From CAYLPT01 sp964385645 (lineage in GTDB: Bacteria > Armatimonadota > Hebobacteria > Hebobacterales > Hebobacteraceae), in assembly GCA_964385645.1 (NCBI GenBank), contig CAYLPT010000188.1:11618-75617 (forward strand): 64,000 nt of DNA, read 5' to 3'. Below are positions 1 to 9,299 of the stretch, one piece after another. Positions within the stretch are counted from its first letter, which is position 1; each line of letters starts with the position of its first letter. The translations under genes were made by a program, and so were the position numbers. A model generated the notes under the pieces. The model had not been told where the DNA came from and searched no databases. It was given only the letters and a program-made list of their open reading frames with translations.

Positions 1-1021
1 AGGCGCCTAACCAGGGCGCCTCCCGCGGCGGCAGCCACTCGAAGAGGTGCTCTCGGCCCGTGGTCGGCGTCAGGGGCCAGGCGCTCGCCGGCACCAAGCA
101 CACCCCGAGGTAGAAACACGGGTTCCCCTCGGGGGAGAGCAGCCACCAGTAGCCGTCTCGCCTGGTGACCCGGAAGAACCCCGTGCCCTCCTCCCGCCAA
201 CCGGCCCTCAGGTAGCCGCCATAGAGGTCGAAGTCGGGCGACGGGGGCATCGTCTCCAGGCGCGTGTCCTCGGCCGCGATGTGCGCGACCAGATCGGCGT
301 CGGAGTGCACCTTGCCTGGGAAGTCGGCGTACACACACTGCCCATAGCGGTCAATCAGGGGCGCCCATGCCGCCGGGTCGCTCCTGAGGAAGCGGATCGT
401 GCAGTCCAGCCACAGCGAGTCCCCCGGCTGCGAGGGGACCTCGAGCCGGATGGCCGTGCCCGGCTCGAACAGCCGCAGCACCGGGTGTGCAGAGGCGGCC
501 CCGATGTCCACCTCGTGCCGAACCACCTCCTCCTCGCCGCGGAGGAGCACAACCGAGAGCGTCCCCACGGCGGCCACCCAGTCCCCGGGGTCGCTCGCCC
601 ACGGCGGCCGATAGTCCACCTCGAACGGGCCGGGGGCCGGCTGCCACCCGCCGGGGCTATCAACGACGAGCGCGCCGTCGAGATAGAGCTGCGCGCCGGT
701 CGCGCTGATCGACGCGGTGAGCTGGTACTCGCGGTCGAACTCGAAGCCGGGCGTGTGCCTCGGGAAGCGCCAGCTCGTGCCATCGCCCACCGCGAGGAAG
801 ACCGGCAGCGTCTCCAGCTCGCTGCCCTCGAAATCGAGGTAGAAGCCGGCGTTCCCGAGCCAGTCATACTGGCTCGCCACGTAGAAGCGACACAGCGACT
901 GGCCGGCCGCAGACGAGGGAAGCGAGAGAAGCGCCAGCGCGCCGATCAGCAGTGAGGTGACGCCGGGCCAGAAACCGCAGCGTGGTGACCGAGGGCGTCT
1001 ACCGTGGTGAACCTGAGCCAT
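1..1021 (-). CDS. Secreted agarase-like glycoside hydrolase, N-terminal part (cut by window edge)
   Basis: The frame is open from an ATG at 1021 to the left edge, about 340 codons with no stop, so only the N-terminal part is present. A signal peptide is visible (a basic start, then SLLIGALALLSLP and SSAAGQS). A beta-sandwich-like region follows (about residues 45-200). Next come YGQCVYADFPGKVHS, RRDGYWWLLSPEGNP and GREHLFEWLPP, which resemble the entry to the catalytic barrel of agarase-like (GH50/GH86-type) hydrolases; the exact family is inference. Catalytic acids would lie outside the window. A strong AGGAGGAGG Shine-Dalgarno lies just upstream of the start. It was identified by translating the minus strand by hand; a long open frame on the opposite strand is a shadow of it. 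Confidence 0.72.
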   Translation of the reverse strand, partial: MAQVHHGRRPRSPRCGFWPGVTSLLIGALALLSLPSSAAGQSLCRFYVASQYDWLGNAGFYLDFEGSELETLPVFLAVGDGTSWRFPRHTPGFEFDREYQLTASISATGAQLYLDGALVVDSPGGWQPAPGPFEVDYRPPWASDPGDWVAAVGTLSVVLLRGEEEVVRHEVDIGAASAHPVLRLFEPGTAIRLEVPSQPGDSLWLDCTIRFLRSDPAAWAPLIDRYGQCVYADFPGKVHSDADLVAHIAAEDTRLETMPPSPDFDLYGGYLRAGWREEGTGFFRVTRRDGYWWLLSPEGNPCFYLGVCLVPASAWPLTPTTGREHLFEWLPPREAPWLGA

Positions 1022-1152
1022 CGGGTTCCTCCTCCTGCCGCTGCAGGCGGCCTGTGCGTGGTGGTTCCCGGGGCGACCAGATGCGGCGCCGCCTGGCCCA
1101 TTATACCGTGCCCCGGCGCCTTCGCCTGCCCCGACTTGGGCCGGCCAGGCGC

Positions 1153-2052
1153 TCAGCGAGGCCGGGGCCGCACGGACCAGAGCTGAGCCACCGCAATCCC
1201 GGCCAGGATCAGCGCGCCGCCGGCGATACCCCGTAACCCGAGGCGGTCGCCCTGGACGAAGTGAGCGAAGACGGCCGCGAACACCGGCTCGGCGGCGAAG
1301 ATCAGGGCGACGTGCGTCGCGCTCGTCTCCCGCTGGGCCCACATCTGAGTGGCGAAGGCGAAGGCGGTGGCAAGCACCCCCGTGACCACGAGCGCGGCAA
1401 GGGTCCAGAGTGTGAGCGCCAGGCGAGGCGTCTCCAGCACGGACATCAGCGCCGCGCACGCCAGCGCCGTAGCGACGATCTGCCAGAAGGCCAGCGCCGC
1501 CGGGTCCTGACGGCGGGCCACGCACCCGGCAGTGACGATGTGCAGAGCGAAGCCCGCGGCGCACCCGAGCGTGAGCAGGTCGCCCACGTTGGGGCCGGCC
1601 CCCGCAGGCGAGGCCAGCAGATACAGCCCCGCCGCCGCGATCGCGGCGGCGACTAAGGGCTTGAGACCGGCCCCGCCGGCCCGCCCGTCGTGGAAGCGGG
1701 CCGACATCAGCAGCCACAGCAGCGGGACCAGCACGACGCTGAGGCCCGTGATGAAGGCCGACTTGGACGCGGTGGTGTACAGCAGCCCGACCGTCTGAAG
1801 CGCGTAGCCGGCCGTAAGCCATGTGCCCAGCAGCGCCGCGACCGCGAGCTGGCGGCCGGTGACGCGCACCACCCGCCGAGGGAAGGCCGCCCCCAACACC
1901 ACCGCGGCGAGCGCGAACCGCGCAGACAGGAACGCAAAGGGTGATGCCGACTCCAGCGCCCGCTGCACGGCCGTGAAGGTGAACCCCCACACCGCGGCCA
2001 CTATCAGCAGGGCTGCGTCCGCCCGGAGCCAGCCCGCCCGCCACGCCTTCAT
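1153..2052 (-). CDS. EamA/DMT-family transporter
   Basis: This 299-residue integral membrane protein has about ten hydrophobic helices arranged as two EamA repeats. The first repeat opens with ALLIVAAVWGFTF, the usual start of the family, and the second contains the typical late motif LIFAAEPVFAAVF. These are inner-membrane drug/metabolite exporters, often for amino acids or related metabolites; the substrate cannot be read from the sequence. Length is normal for the family. It sits on the minus strand between the amidohydrolase at 2116 and the truncated hydrolase at the left edge, with about 60-130 bp on each side, so it may be transcribed with the amidohydrolase. Confidence 0.85.
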   Translation of the reverse strand: MKAWRAGWLRADAALLIVAAVWGFTFTAVQRALESASPFAFLSARFALAAVVLGAAFPRRVVRVTGRQLAVAALLGTWLTAGYALQTVGLLYTTASKSAFITGLSVVLVPLLWLLMSARFHDGRAGGAGLKPLVAAAIAAAGLYLLASPAGAGPNVGDLLTLGCAAGFALHIVTAGCVARRQDPAALAFWQIVATALACAALMSVLETPRLALTLWTLAALVVTGVLATAFAFATQMWAQRETSATHVALIFAAEPVFAAVFAHFVQGDRLGLRGIAGGALILAGIAVAQLWSVRPRPR

Positions 2053-2115
2053 CGCCCGTCCGGGATCCTTGTACGCCAGGCGCCGCTGGGTCGCGGCGAA
2101 GGGGCGCTCACGGCA

Positions 2116-3375
2116 TCACACCGGGAGCCGGTAGAGATCCCTGGGGTTGTCCCAGAGCCACTTTCGCGCCAGCTCGAGAGCCTGGTCTTCGCCGAACTGG
2201 CCCCGCTCGATCCGCGCCGCGAGCACTCGCGCCAGGTCCTCGCGGGCCATCACCAGGTGCCCGTAGATCTTCTCGACTGGCAGCGCGTAGTCGCCGCCGA
2301 AGGCGGTGATCTTGTTCACCGGGACGAGGTCAATAACCTCATCCATGGCATCGGTGGCGAATCGTTGGGAGATCACGTGGGTCCAGCAGAAGTTCAGCCA
2401 CGCGTTCGCAAAGCCCTTCCCAAGCATGATGGATTCGCGAACCCAGGGATACCCCAGGTGGTAGAGGTCGAAGCGGACCCTGGGGTGCCGCTCGAGCAGG
2501 GGGATCATGTGCAGCGGATCGAGGGTCCGGAAGTCGCCCCAGTAGCCGGTGTGCACACACACCACGAGGTCGAGCTCGCCGGCGTAGCGGATCATCTCAT
2601 CCACCACATAGTCCCGCATCGGGTTCCGGTCGGGCAGCGAGTGCCGCCTGCCGCGGCGCAAGTCCTCGAAGCACTCCAGGGCCGCCTGCCGGTCTGGCTG
2701 CTGGTACGGATTCGACATCATCTTGAGGCCGACGGCGCCTTCGGCCTTCACCTGCTCGATGTACTGCCGGTTGGCGTCCAGGAGGTCGTCAAGGGTGCGC
2801 ACCGCGACGTTGGGGGCGAGGACCCTGGGGTTGCCCTGCCAGTCGGTCAGCGTCGGCCGAGACACCTGGGCCCAGGTCCCCATGGCGGTGACCAGGGGCA
2901 TGACCGGGGTCAGGAGCGGGCTGCCCAGGTCGGTGCGGGAGCACTGGGTGAGCGCAACGCGGATGCGGCAGGCGTCCCTGAGGACACGCTCGTAGATGCC
3001 CGGGGTGTTGCCCTCGGCCATCCGCTCCGACAGCTCCACATAGGTGTGTTCGTTGATGTCGTCAACCCCGTAGAAGCGCTGCGCCGCGAGGAGGGCCGCG
3101 CGAGCATAGGAGGCCCACCGGATCTGTTCCCAGTAGGGTGCGAAGAGCCGCCAGCGGTAATCCAGAGGCAGCTCCGGGTTCTGGGTCAGCCGGTAGTCAG
3201 CATCCGACATGCCAGCCACGAGCAGGTCGGCGCGAGTGTAGTGGCTGAAGAGCGTGAACACATCCACCTTCGTCGAGGTCCGCACCGACTCCGGGGACAG
3301 GTGCTCGTGGGCGTCAACGATGTCCAGCTCCTCCATCGCCGAGAGCAGTCGTGTTTCGAGCCGCGACGGGGTCAT
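2116..3375 (-). CDS. Amidohydrolase-family (TIM-barrel) protein
   Basis: This 419-residue cytoplasmic protein carries the metal-ligand motif DAHEHLSPE near the N-terminus (family form xDxHxH), the mid-barrel VCVHTGYWGDF and the late Asp in FGGDYALPVEKIYGH. These fit amidohydrolase superfamily members related to amidohydrolase-2 and uronate isomerase. The substrate is unknown. It is a distant paralogue of the protein at 22046-23266: both share a HEH start, a HTG motif and a GGD motif followed by a helix and an LW/MW near the end. The ATG at 3375 is preceded by GGAGGG. Neighbours are a DMT transporter downstream and a divergent membrane protein. Confidence 0.75.
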   Translation of the reverse strand: MTPSRLETRLLSAMEELDIVDAHEHLSPESVRTSTKVDVFTLFSHYTRADLLVAGMSDADYRLTQNPELPLDYRWRLFAPYWEQIRWASYARAALLAAQRFYGVDDINEHTYVELSERMAEGNTPGIYERVLRDACRIRVALTQCSRTDLGSPLLTPVMPLVTAMGTWAQVSRPTLTDWQGNPRVLAPNVAVRTLDDLLDANRQYIEQVKAEGAVGLKMMSNPYQQPDRQAALECFEDLRRGRRHSLPDRNPMRDYVVDEMIRYAGELDLVVCVHTGYWGDFRTLDPLHMIPLLERHPRVRFDLYHLGYPWVRESIMLGKGFANAWLNFCWTHVISQRFATDAMDEVIDLVPVNKITAFGGDYALPVEKIYGHLVMAREDLARVLAARIERGQFGEDQALELARKWLWDNPRDLYRLPV

Positions 3376-3530
3376 TCGTCCCTCCAGTTCGGCCGCCGGC
3401 CCTCAGGCGTGACCGGCGCTCCGGCGCCTGTGCTTCTGCCTGCGTCTGTTTCACCCCTGCTCGGCCGTCCCTGGGTGGGAGGCAAGGCTGCGCCCGGCGG
3501 CGAAGCCACGCCCGGGGGTCGGTTTGTGCC

Positions 3531-4469
3531 ATGGGAAGACGCGTGAGGGTCGAGTCGGCGGGCCTGGTCCTCGTCTACCTCGGACTCGGGGTCGTCAGCG
3601 GCCTGCTGTGGGCGCGCCTCGCCGATCTGCCCCGACTTCCCTCCTGGCACGCCGAGATGGTGGGCGGCTACGCGCCGGCCCCCAACCAGTACCGTCCACT
3701 CACCCCCTGGGTGGCGCAACTTCTCCGGTGGCTCCTCCCGGGAGGCAGCCCAGTCGCCGCGTACGTGGTCCTGCGCTCGCTGGTCACCGGCATCGCGCTC
3801 TTGTCGTTCGACCGGTACATGCGGGTCTGGTTCTCGCCGGCGGCCGCCGCGGCCGGGGCGATGTGCCTGGCAGCGATCATCCCCTTCACCTACTTCCGCG
3901 TCGTCCAGGAGAGTGACCCCCTGAACCTGCTCGTCTTCGTGCTGGCGTTCTGGGCGCTCGCGGTGGGCCGCGATCGCCTCGTGCCCCCTCTCGTGCTGGT
4001 GGGCACGCTCAACCGCGAGACCACGGCCCTGCTGCCGGCCGTGTACCTGCTCGCGCGGTGGCGGGAGGCCCCCGCGCAGCGAGTGGTGGGCATGACGGTG
4101 GTGCTCGCGGGGGCCTGGGCGGTCCCCTACGGCGCAATGCTCGTGGCCTACGGGAGCCGGGCGTACTACTGCGATGTGGTGACGTTCTGGCAGAACGTCG
4201 GCTCCTGGGCGGGCACGGCGCTCCTGCTGGCGCTCTACGGTGCGATGTGGGCGCTGTCCTTGCTGGGGGCGAGGGACGGGCCGCGGGTCCTGCGGCGGGC
4301 GCTCTGGCTGCTGCCACCCTACCTGGCGCTGCACTACGTGATCGCGCTGGTGTGGGAGGTGAGGTTGTTCCTGCCGTTTGCGCCGGTGGTCATCCCGCTG
4401 GCGTGGTGGGTGCTGTTCCCCGAGGAGAGGCGTGAGGCCGCGCGCCCGGCGGCCCGCCTTGAGCACTGA
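3531..4469 (+). CDS. Polytopic membrane protein of unknown function
   Basis: About 312 residues from an ATG at 3531. I chose this start because upstream in-frame codons encode an Arg/Cys-rich stretch that looks non-coding. About seven or eight hydrophobic segments are visible, from LVLVYLGLGVVSGLLW through to FAPVVIPLAWWVLF. A cytoplasmic/periplasmic loop has the motif LNRETTALLPAVYLL, a pattern seen in uncharacterised GT-C-like or mannosyltransferase-like membrane proteins. That hint is weak, and I do not assign a function. A 56-residue membrane protein gene follows 12 bp downstream and is probably co-transcribed. Confidence 0.6.
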   Translation: MGRRVRVESAGLVLVYLGLGVVSGLLWARLADLPRLPSWHAEMVGGYAPAPNQYRPLTPWVAQLLRWLLPGGSPVAAYVVLRSLVTGIALLSFDRYMRVWFSPAAAAAGAMCLAAIIPFTYFRVVQESDPLNLLVFVLAFWALAVGRDRLVPPLVLVGTLNRETTALLPAVYLLARWREAPAQRVVGMTVVLAGAWAVPYGAMLVAYGSRAYYCDVVTFWQNVGSWAGTALLLALYGAMWALSLLGARDGPRVLRRALWLLPPYLALHYVIALVWEVRLFLPFAPVVIPLAWWVLFPEERREAARPAARLEH

Positions 4470-4481
4470 GCGGAGGGCAAG

Positions 4482-4652
4482 ATGCCTCAGACGCTGATCA
4501 TGATCGGGCTGGTGTTGGTCGCCATCGCGCTCCTGTGGAGGCTGGCGGCGGCGCTGCTCCAGATCGCGCTCCCGGCCGGCCTGCTGCTGGCGCTCGTGGG
4601 CGTGATCTGGTACTTCGCCCAGCGCAGCCGCGCCGCGCCGAGTGGACGCTGA
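4482..4652 (+). CDS. Small membrane protein (56 aa)
   Basis: A short frame encodes 56 residues starting MPQTLIMIGLVLVAIALLWR and ending RSRAAPSGR. It is almost entirely two hydrophobic helices (about residues 4-20 and 24-46) joined by a short polar turn, with a basic C-terminal tail that should stay cytoplasmic. A GGAGGG ribosome site lies about 5 bases before the ATG, and it begins 12 bp after the upstream membrane-protein gene, so the two look like an operon. No family is recognised. Codon use is GC-rich at third positions, as in real genes here. Confidence 0.6.
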   Translation: MPQTLIMIGLVLVAIALLWRLAAALLQIALPAGLLLALVGVIWYFAQRSRAAPSGR

Positions 4653-4898
4653 GTCTGACCTGCGCCTCGCGGCTATGTAAGATCTCTTAGCCAGATGGCG
4701 GGGGTGGAGGAAGGGCGCCAGCTCCGCCAGGGCACACGCGCGTGCTCGCCGACTCCTCTTGTCGCATTATGCAACACCTCTGATTGCTGAGCGAACAGGC
4801 CGTTTGGCCTGCGCGTGGTATTCTCGGACCACACTGAGGCGGCGCCGGTCCAGACCTTGCCGGGACGGGCGCCGCGAGGAGCGATAGGAGGTAGAATC

Positions 4899-5261
4899 GT
4901 GAACAGGTCTGTGCCGACGCTGCTAGGGATCGTCATCATCCTCCTGGTCGTGGTGCTGGTGGTGCTGATCTACAACTACCGGCTCACCTCCGGGCTGGCG
5001 GCGGGAGGGACGGTCGTGGGAACGGCCGGCCAGAGGTTGCTTACAGGGGTGGAGCCGCCCGAGGAGGAGATTGGGGTGGGCGAGGTGCTGGAGCGCCGGG
5101 GCGAGACAGCTCCACGGACGGCCCCGCCGCCCCGGAGCGCCGAACCGGAGCGGGCCGTCCGCTACCGTGAGGGAGTGGAGCAGCGCGAGCAGCGCCGGGC
5201 CGCCGGCCGCCAGGAGGCGCGGCCCGAGACGGCTCTGCCAGCGGCGGAGCCCGGCGAATAG
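4899..5261 (+). CDS. Single-pass membrane-anchored protein of unknown function
   Basis: About 120 residues from a GTG at 4899, chosen because GGAGGT lies 6 bases upstream and because the longer frame adds only an unlikely basic prefix. Residues 5-27 form one strong transmembrane helix (TLLGIVIILLVVVLVVLIYNY). The rest is a soluble tail rich in Pro, Arg, Glu and Ala, probably disordered and highly charged. No domain is recognised. It is followed immediately by a decayed prepilin fragment and then by a secreted protein gene. Confidence 0.5.
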   Translation: MNRSVPTLLGIVIILLVVVLVVLIYNYRLTSGLAAGGTVVGTAGQRLLTGVEPPEEEIGVGEVLERRGETAPRTAPPPRSAEPERAVRYREGVEQREQRRAAGRQEARPETALPAAEPGE

Positions 5262-5311
5262 GGCGGACGATCCAGCAGGCGCGGAACAGCCCTGCCCGCG
5301 TCCAACCCAGG

Positions 5312-5420
5312 CAGGGCCGCTCCTGCGGGATCACGCTGATCGAGCTGCTGGTGGTGATCGCCACCAGTATATGCCACATCTGGGCCAAAGAGTATGCGCT
5401 CTCTTGTCTGCCAAGGGCGC
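5312..5420 (+). pseudogene. Prepilin N-terminal fragment (relic)
   Basis: In the plus-strand frame containing 5336, the sequence reads QGRSCGITLIELLVVIA, the class III/type IV prepilin cleavage and hydrophobic-start signature, then breaks into unrelated sequence (TSICHIWAKEYALSCLP). No start codon or ribosome site lies in frame close upstream, and nothing prepilin-like follows, so this looks like the remnant of a pilin-like gene. The stretch between 5262 and 5571 holds nothing else that I can support. A second remnant lies at about 9300-9410 on the other strand. Confidence 0.5.
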
Positions 5421-5570
5421 TCGATCCGCCCCTGAGCGCGGCAGCAATCTCCGGGCCCGGAGCGAGGAGCCCGGCTAGCTCCCGCGGCGCGGACTCCGGA
5501 GCCCACACACCTGCCCTGAGTGGGACACCGCCGCCGCCCCCAGGCAGGACTCAGCCCGGCAACGCGGAAG

Positions 5571-7016
5571 ATGCGACACCATGCCCTTTCGCGCGAGCCG
5601 TCAGGAAGGCAAACGGTGCTGGAAGCGTCTGCTATCCTCGCCGCAGCGCTGATCTTCGGTCTGGCGACGAGCGCTCCCAGCCCCGCGTCTCGGGATGCCG
5701 CGGCGCCCGAGCTGGAGGTCGTGATAGAGCTGGAGGAGGATGTCTACTCGTGCGGCCCTCCGGAGAACGGCGCGGGCCCGATGTGGGCCTATGGGTCGAG
5801 CTGCATAGCGCGGGTCGGCGATGACGTGTTCATCAGCGGCCTGGAGTTGCTGCCTGACGCGCCCCCTCTGAACAACGTGCGCGGTATCCTGTTCCACCGC
5901 AAGGAGCACGGTTGGGAGCTAGCGGCAAGGGCCCCCGGCCGTACCCGCGAGCCGTGCCCAATCGTCGGTCTTGCGGATGGGACGGTGCTGCTCTCCTGCA
6001 ACCCGACTCTGACCGGTCCGCAGGCGAGGGGAGGCCCCGCGCGGCCGGAGATCCTTGCGTTCAGCGCCTCCAACCCGGCCGCTCCAGCGCGGACGCTCCG
6101 GCCGGTGTGGGACGGCGAGCCGGCCTTCACCGAGCACTCCTACCGGAGCTTCGCGGCCGATGGGCCGAACCGGGAGCTGATCCTTTTCCAGAACATCGGC
6201 CACACCCATGCCGAGTGGAGCTTCCGCGACCACACCGGCGCGTGGTCAGCCCAGGGCCGCCTGATCTGGCCCTGGGGGGCGGACTACCCGGAACCCCAGC
6301 CCATCCGCCTCTGCTATGCCACCGTCGGGCTGAAGGACCGTCGCGTCTACTTCAGCGCGGTGAGCGACATCGTCGAGCCCTACCCGGAGTGGCGGCAGTA
6401 CAAGCTGGAGCTCACTGGCCGGGACTGGGACTACGATTTCCGCCGGCTCTTCTTCACCTGGAGCGATGACATCACCACCGGCGAGTTCCACGACTGGATA
6501 GAGGTTTCCAGTCGAGACCACACGGCCGGCCACATCTTCCCCCTCGACCTATGGGTTGGGCCGGACGGCGCCGTGCATCTCCTGTGGAGCGAGAGAGCCT
6601 TGGACGAGCGCCTGCGCGAGCGCTTCTTCCCGGAGGAAGAGCGCTATCAGGCGCTCATGTACGCCGTGGTCCGCGGCGGCGCAGTGGTGGAGAAGCGCCC
6701 CCTGGTGCAGGCCAGCGAGGCCTCCCCTGCCGAGATGCCGAGCACGCGTGGGGCGCGCTTCCACGTGACGCCCGGGGGACGCCTGTTCGTCTTCTACTGC
6801 GTCTGGACCGAGGCCGGGCCCCGGAACCGCCTGCTGGAGCTGCTCCCCAACCGGGGCCAGCGCGGGCCGGTCGAAGTGCCCCTGGCCCACCCGCTCACGG
6901 ATTTCTACACGGCCACCTGGCGCAACGGATCGCCCCCGTCAGAGGTGCTAGACCTGTACGGCACTCGGGCAGGGGCGGGCGATGTGTACAGCTACGCCCG
7001 CGTGCGAATCCGCTAG
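5571..7016 (+). CDS. Secreted protein, probable beta-propeller (sialidase/BNR-like fold)
   Basis: About 481 residues from an ATG at 5571; a frame open 17 codons further upstream is less likely. An N-terminal hydrophobic segment (about ASAILAAALIFGLATS) followed by APSPAS looks like a signal peptide. The mature part is rich in short beta-like blocks with recurring Trp/Asp/Gly turns, such as SSCIARVGDDVFISGLE, FPLDLWVGPDGAVHLLW and HVTPGGRLFVFYCVW. That pattern suggests a bladed propeller of the exo-sialidase/BNR type; it is inferred from pattern only and I could not align classical Asp boxes. It precedes a GH2-type protein gene by about 50 bp on the same strand, suggesting a joint role in extracellular glycan handling. 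Confidence 0.55.
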   Translation: MRHHALSREPSGRQTVLEASAILAAALIFGLATSAPSPASRDAAAPELEVVIELEEDVYSCGPPENGAGPMWAYGSSCIARVGDDVFISGLELLPDAPPLNNVRGILFHRKEHGWELAARAPGRTREPCPIVGLADGTVLLSCNPTLTGPQARGGPARPEILAFSASNPAAPARTLRPVWDGEPAFTEHSYRSFAADGPNRELILFQNIGHTHAEWSFRDHTGAWSAQGRLIWPWGADYPEPQPIRLCYATVGLKDRRVYFSAVSDIVEPYPEWRQYKLELTGRDWDYDFRRLFFTWSDDITTGEFHDWIEVSSRDHTAGHIFPLDLWVGPDGAVHLLWSERALDERLRERFFPEEERYQALMYAVVRGGAVVEKRPLVQASEASPAEMPSTRGARFHVTPGGRLFVFYCVWTEAGPRNRLLELLPNRGQRGPVEVPLAHPLTDFYTATWRNGSPPSEVLDLYGTRAGAGDVYSYARVRIR

Positions 7017-7066
7017 CCCAGGAGGGGACTGCCCTGCCCGCTGCCGACGACACCACGCTGTGCACA

Positions 7067-9205
7067 ATGGCAACTGCGGCACTGCTGCTCGTCGTCACCT
7101 CTCTTGCCGTCGCCAGCGCGCCTTTCACCGGCCCCCGAAGCCAGATATGCCTGAATGGAGACTGGCTGCGCCATCAGGGTGGAGACGCCGTGCGCGCGCC
7201 CGAGGGCGAATGGGAGACCGTACGGGTTCCTGAGGACCCGGCGAGCGCGGCCACCGGGTCGGCGTGGTTCAGGCTGGACTTCCGGATTCCCGAGGAGATG
7301 AGCGGGGAGGGACAGCGCCTGCTGCTGCGCTTCGTGCGCGTGCGCCACTACGCGAGGGTGTTCGTGAACGGCGTCCTGTGCGGCGAGAACTGGGGGCAGA
7401 GAGCGCCCTTCGAGGTGGATGTGACCAGCGCCGCGCGGCCCGGGCTGCCCAACCGCGTCGAGGTATGGGTCCATTGCGCCAGCGCGGAGCACGTGATGCC
7501 AGGCCGCACCGTGACTGACCAGCAGGCGCGCCACCGGCTGGCGCCGTTGATCGGCTATCGGGAGCAGGCCACGATAGCCGAGGATGTGTACCTGATCGCC
7601 CGGCCCGACCTCCACATCTCTGACGTGTTGGTCATGCCCTCAGTGCGCGAGAAGAGCCTCCGGGTCCGGCTGACCGTCGCGAACGATTCGGCGCGTCCCC
7701 GCGAGATGACGGTAGCCAACCGGGTCTATCTCGGCGCGCGCGAGGCGCTCGTGTTGCCGAGCCACGCGCTCGCTCTGGAGGCAGGCGCGTCGGCTGTGGT
7801 GACCATATCCGCCCCCTGGCCCGACGCTCAGCTCTGGGGCTACCCGCCCTACGGCGAGCCGGTCCTCTACCACGCGGAGACGCGCCTGCTGGGGACGGAC
7901 GGCGACGAGGTGGATCGCCTCGTCACCCGCTTCGGGTTCAGGGAGATCTGGACCGAGGGCGATCGCATCCTGCTCAATGGCAGAGAGCTCCGCCTCATGG
8001 GATACTGGGGGCCGGAGGCCTCGGGGCCCAGCGCCTGGCGCCTGCGCATGGCAGCCGTGCGGTCGGCCGGCTGCAACACAATCCACAGCCACGCCGAGCA
8101 GAAGGACCCTGCCTTCTACGAGCTCGCCGACGAGCTGGGCCTGTTGGTCTGGGACGCCAACTACTGCGGCGGCCCCCTGGGCAGCACTGAGTCCGAGCAC
8201 ATGAGCCAGGACTCATTCCCGGAGGTGGTGGCCGAGCTCGCGCGCCAGTACCCGCTGTGGGCGAGGGCGGTGGCGAATCACCCCAGTGTCGTCGTGGTGA
8301 TGGCGGCCTGCCTCCTCAACCAGGCCGACACCGACCGGCTGGCGGCCCTCTTCCACCAGATGGACTCTACCAGGCTGATCCAGCGCGCAGGAGCGGCTAC
8401 GCCGCCCCTGCAAGTCGCCGCCTACTCGTCGCACTTCCAGATGGACGGCCCGGACCCCCTGGCCGACATCAAGTCATCGCACGAGCAGGCGCGGACCCTG
8501 CGGAGGTGGCAGGGCGCCAGCGTCCCCCTGGTCAACCAGGAGGTCTGGTATCGCTGGGACTGGAGCCGTCCGGAGAGCACGCCAACACCGGAGGACTTCG
8601 CCCGCGCGACCAGGCGGGCCATCGAGTTCTTCGGCGACGAGGGCGTGTCCGGCTTCATCCTCTATGGACAGCAGGCCTTCGAGGATCAGCCCTTGCTCGA
8701 CGGGCCGATCTCCTGGCCCAGCCGCTCGGGGACAGGGCAACACGCGCAGAACACCGTCACCGGCGGCCTAGCCTGGGGACCGAGGGAGTTCGTCAACCTC
8801 CACGACCCGGGGCGCCCGGCGGTCACGCCGCGCCCTGTTGCGGCGGCGATGCGGGAGGCCAGCCGGCGCTACCTCGGTCACGAAGTGCCCCCCGTCACAC
8901 TCACCCGTCCCGAGGTCATAGTCACTGTCACCTCGGGGGGCGAGCCCGTGGCGGACGCCTACGTGCTCGCGGTGCTGCTCGAGGGGGCCCCGGTTCCACC
9001 TGCTGCTGTGCGCACCGACCGTGACGGCCGCGCATGGTTCTCCCTTCGGGAGCCAGGGCGCTATCGCTTCCTGTGCCGCGGCGGCCGCGACTGGCAGTCA
9101 GTCGAGCTGGAGGCGCCACTGCAGCCGCTGGACCTCAGCAACGGCGGCCTGGGGCCAATCCTGCGCGTCAGCCTGCCATTGGCGGACGGGGATGGGGATC
9201 CATGA
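7067..9205 (+). CDS. GH2-type glycoside hydrolase-like protein with altered acid/base residue
   Basis: About 712 residues from ATG 7067. A signal peptide (ATAALLLVVTSLAVASA) is followed by a jelly-roll sugar-binding domain (about 25-180, with LNGDW and the FVNGVLCGENWG loop), an immunoglobulin-like domain (about 180-290) and a TIM barrel (about 290-590, starting RILLNGRELRLMGYW). A C-terminal beta domain follows. The GH2 acid/base motif normally reads NHPS...NE; here it is ANHPSVVVVMAACLLNQ, with Gln 419 in place of Glu. The likely nucleophile Glu 492 (VNQEVWY) is kept about 73 residues later, the usual spacing. It may be inactive, use another acid, or act as a binding protein. An AGGAGG site upstream could alternatively serve a CTG start near 7034. 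Confidence 0.78.
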   Translation: MATAALLLVVTSLAVASAPFTGPRSQICLNGDWLRHQGGDAVRAPEGEWETVRVPEDPASAATGSAWFRLDFRIPEEMSGEGQRLLLRFVRVRHYARVFVNGVLCGENWGQRAPFEVDVTSAARPGLPNRVEVWVHCASAEHVMPGRTVTDQQARHRLAPLIGYREQATIAEDVYLIARPDLHISDVLVMPSVREKSLRVRLTVANDSARPREMTVANRVYLGAREALVLPSHALALEAGASAVVTISAPWPDAQLWGYPPYGEPVLYHAETRLLGTDGDEVDRLVTRFGFREIWTEGDRILLNGRELRLMGYWGPEASGPSAWRLRMAAVRSAGCNTIHSHAEQKDPAFYELADELGLLVWDANYCGGPLGSTESEHMSQDSFPEVVAELARQYPLWARAVANHPSVVVVMAACLLNQADTDRLAALFHQMDSTRLIQRAGAATPPLQVAAYSSHFQMDGPDPLADIKSSHEQARTLRRWQGASVPLVNQEVWYRWDWSRPESTPTPEDFARATRRAIEFFGDEGVSGFILYGQQAFEDQPLLDGPISWPSRSGTGQHAQNTVTGGLAWGPREFVNLHDPGRPAVTPRPVAAAMREASRRYLGHEVPPVTLTRPEVIVTVTSGGEPVADAYVLAVLLEGAPVPPAAVRTDRDGRAWFSLREPGRYRFLCRGGRDWQSVELEAPLQPLDLSNGGLGPILRVSLPLADGDGDP

Positions 9206-9299
9206 GCCATCCTGGCCCACGGGCCACGGACCGCCGAACCGGAGTTGGCCGCACAGGGAGGGGCAGACGTCACACAAGATTGCCGGGGCGTCCACACCT

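Noticed and set aside
47..955. Long plus-strand open frame of about 300 codons
   Set aside because: It is the antisense shadow of the agarase-like gene on the minus strand, which has a signal peptide, a ribosome site and family motifs. The plus-strand translation is Arg/Pro/His-rich with no domain.
6551..7066. In-frame N-terminal extension of the GH2-like gene
   Set aside because: It overlaps the upstream secreted protein gene in another frame and encodes no plausible domain. The signal peptide begins near 7067.
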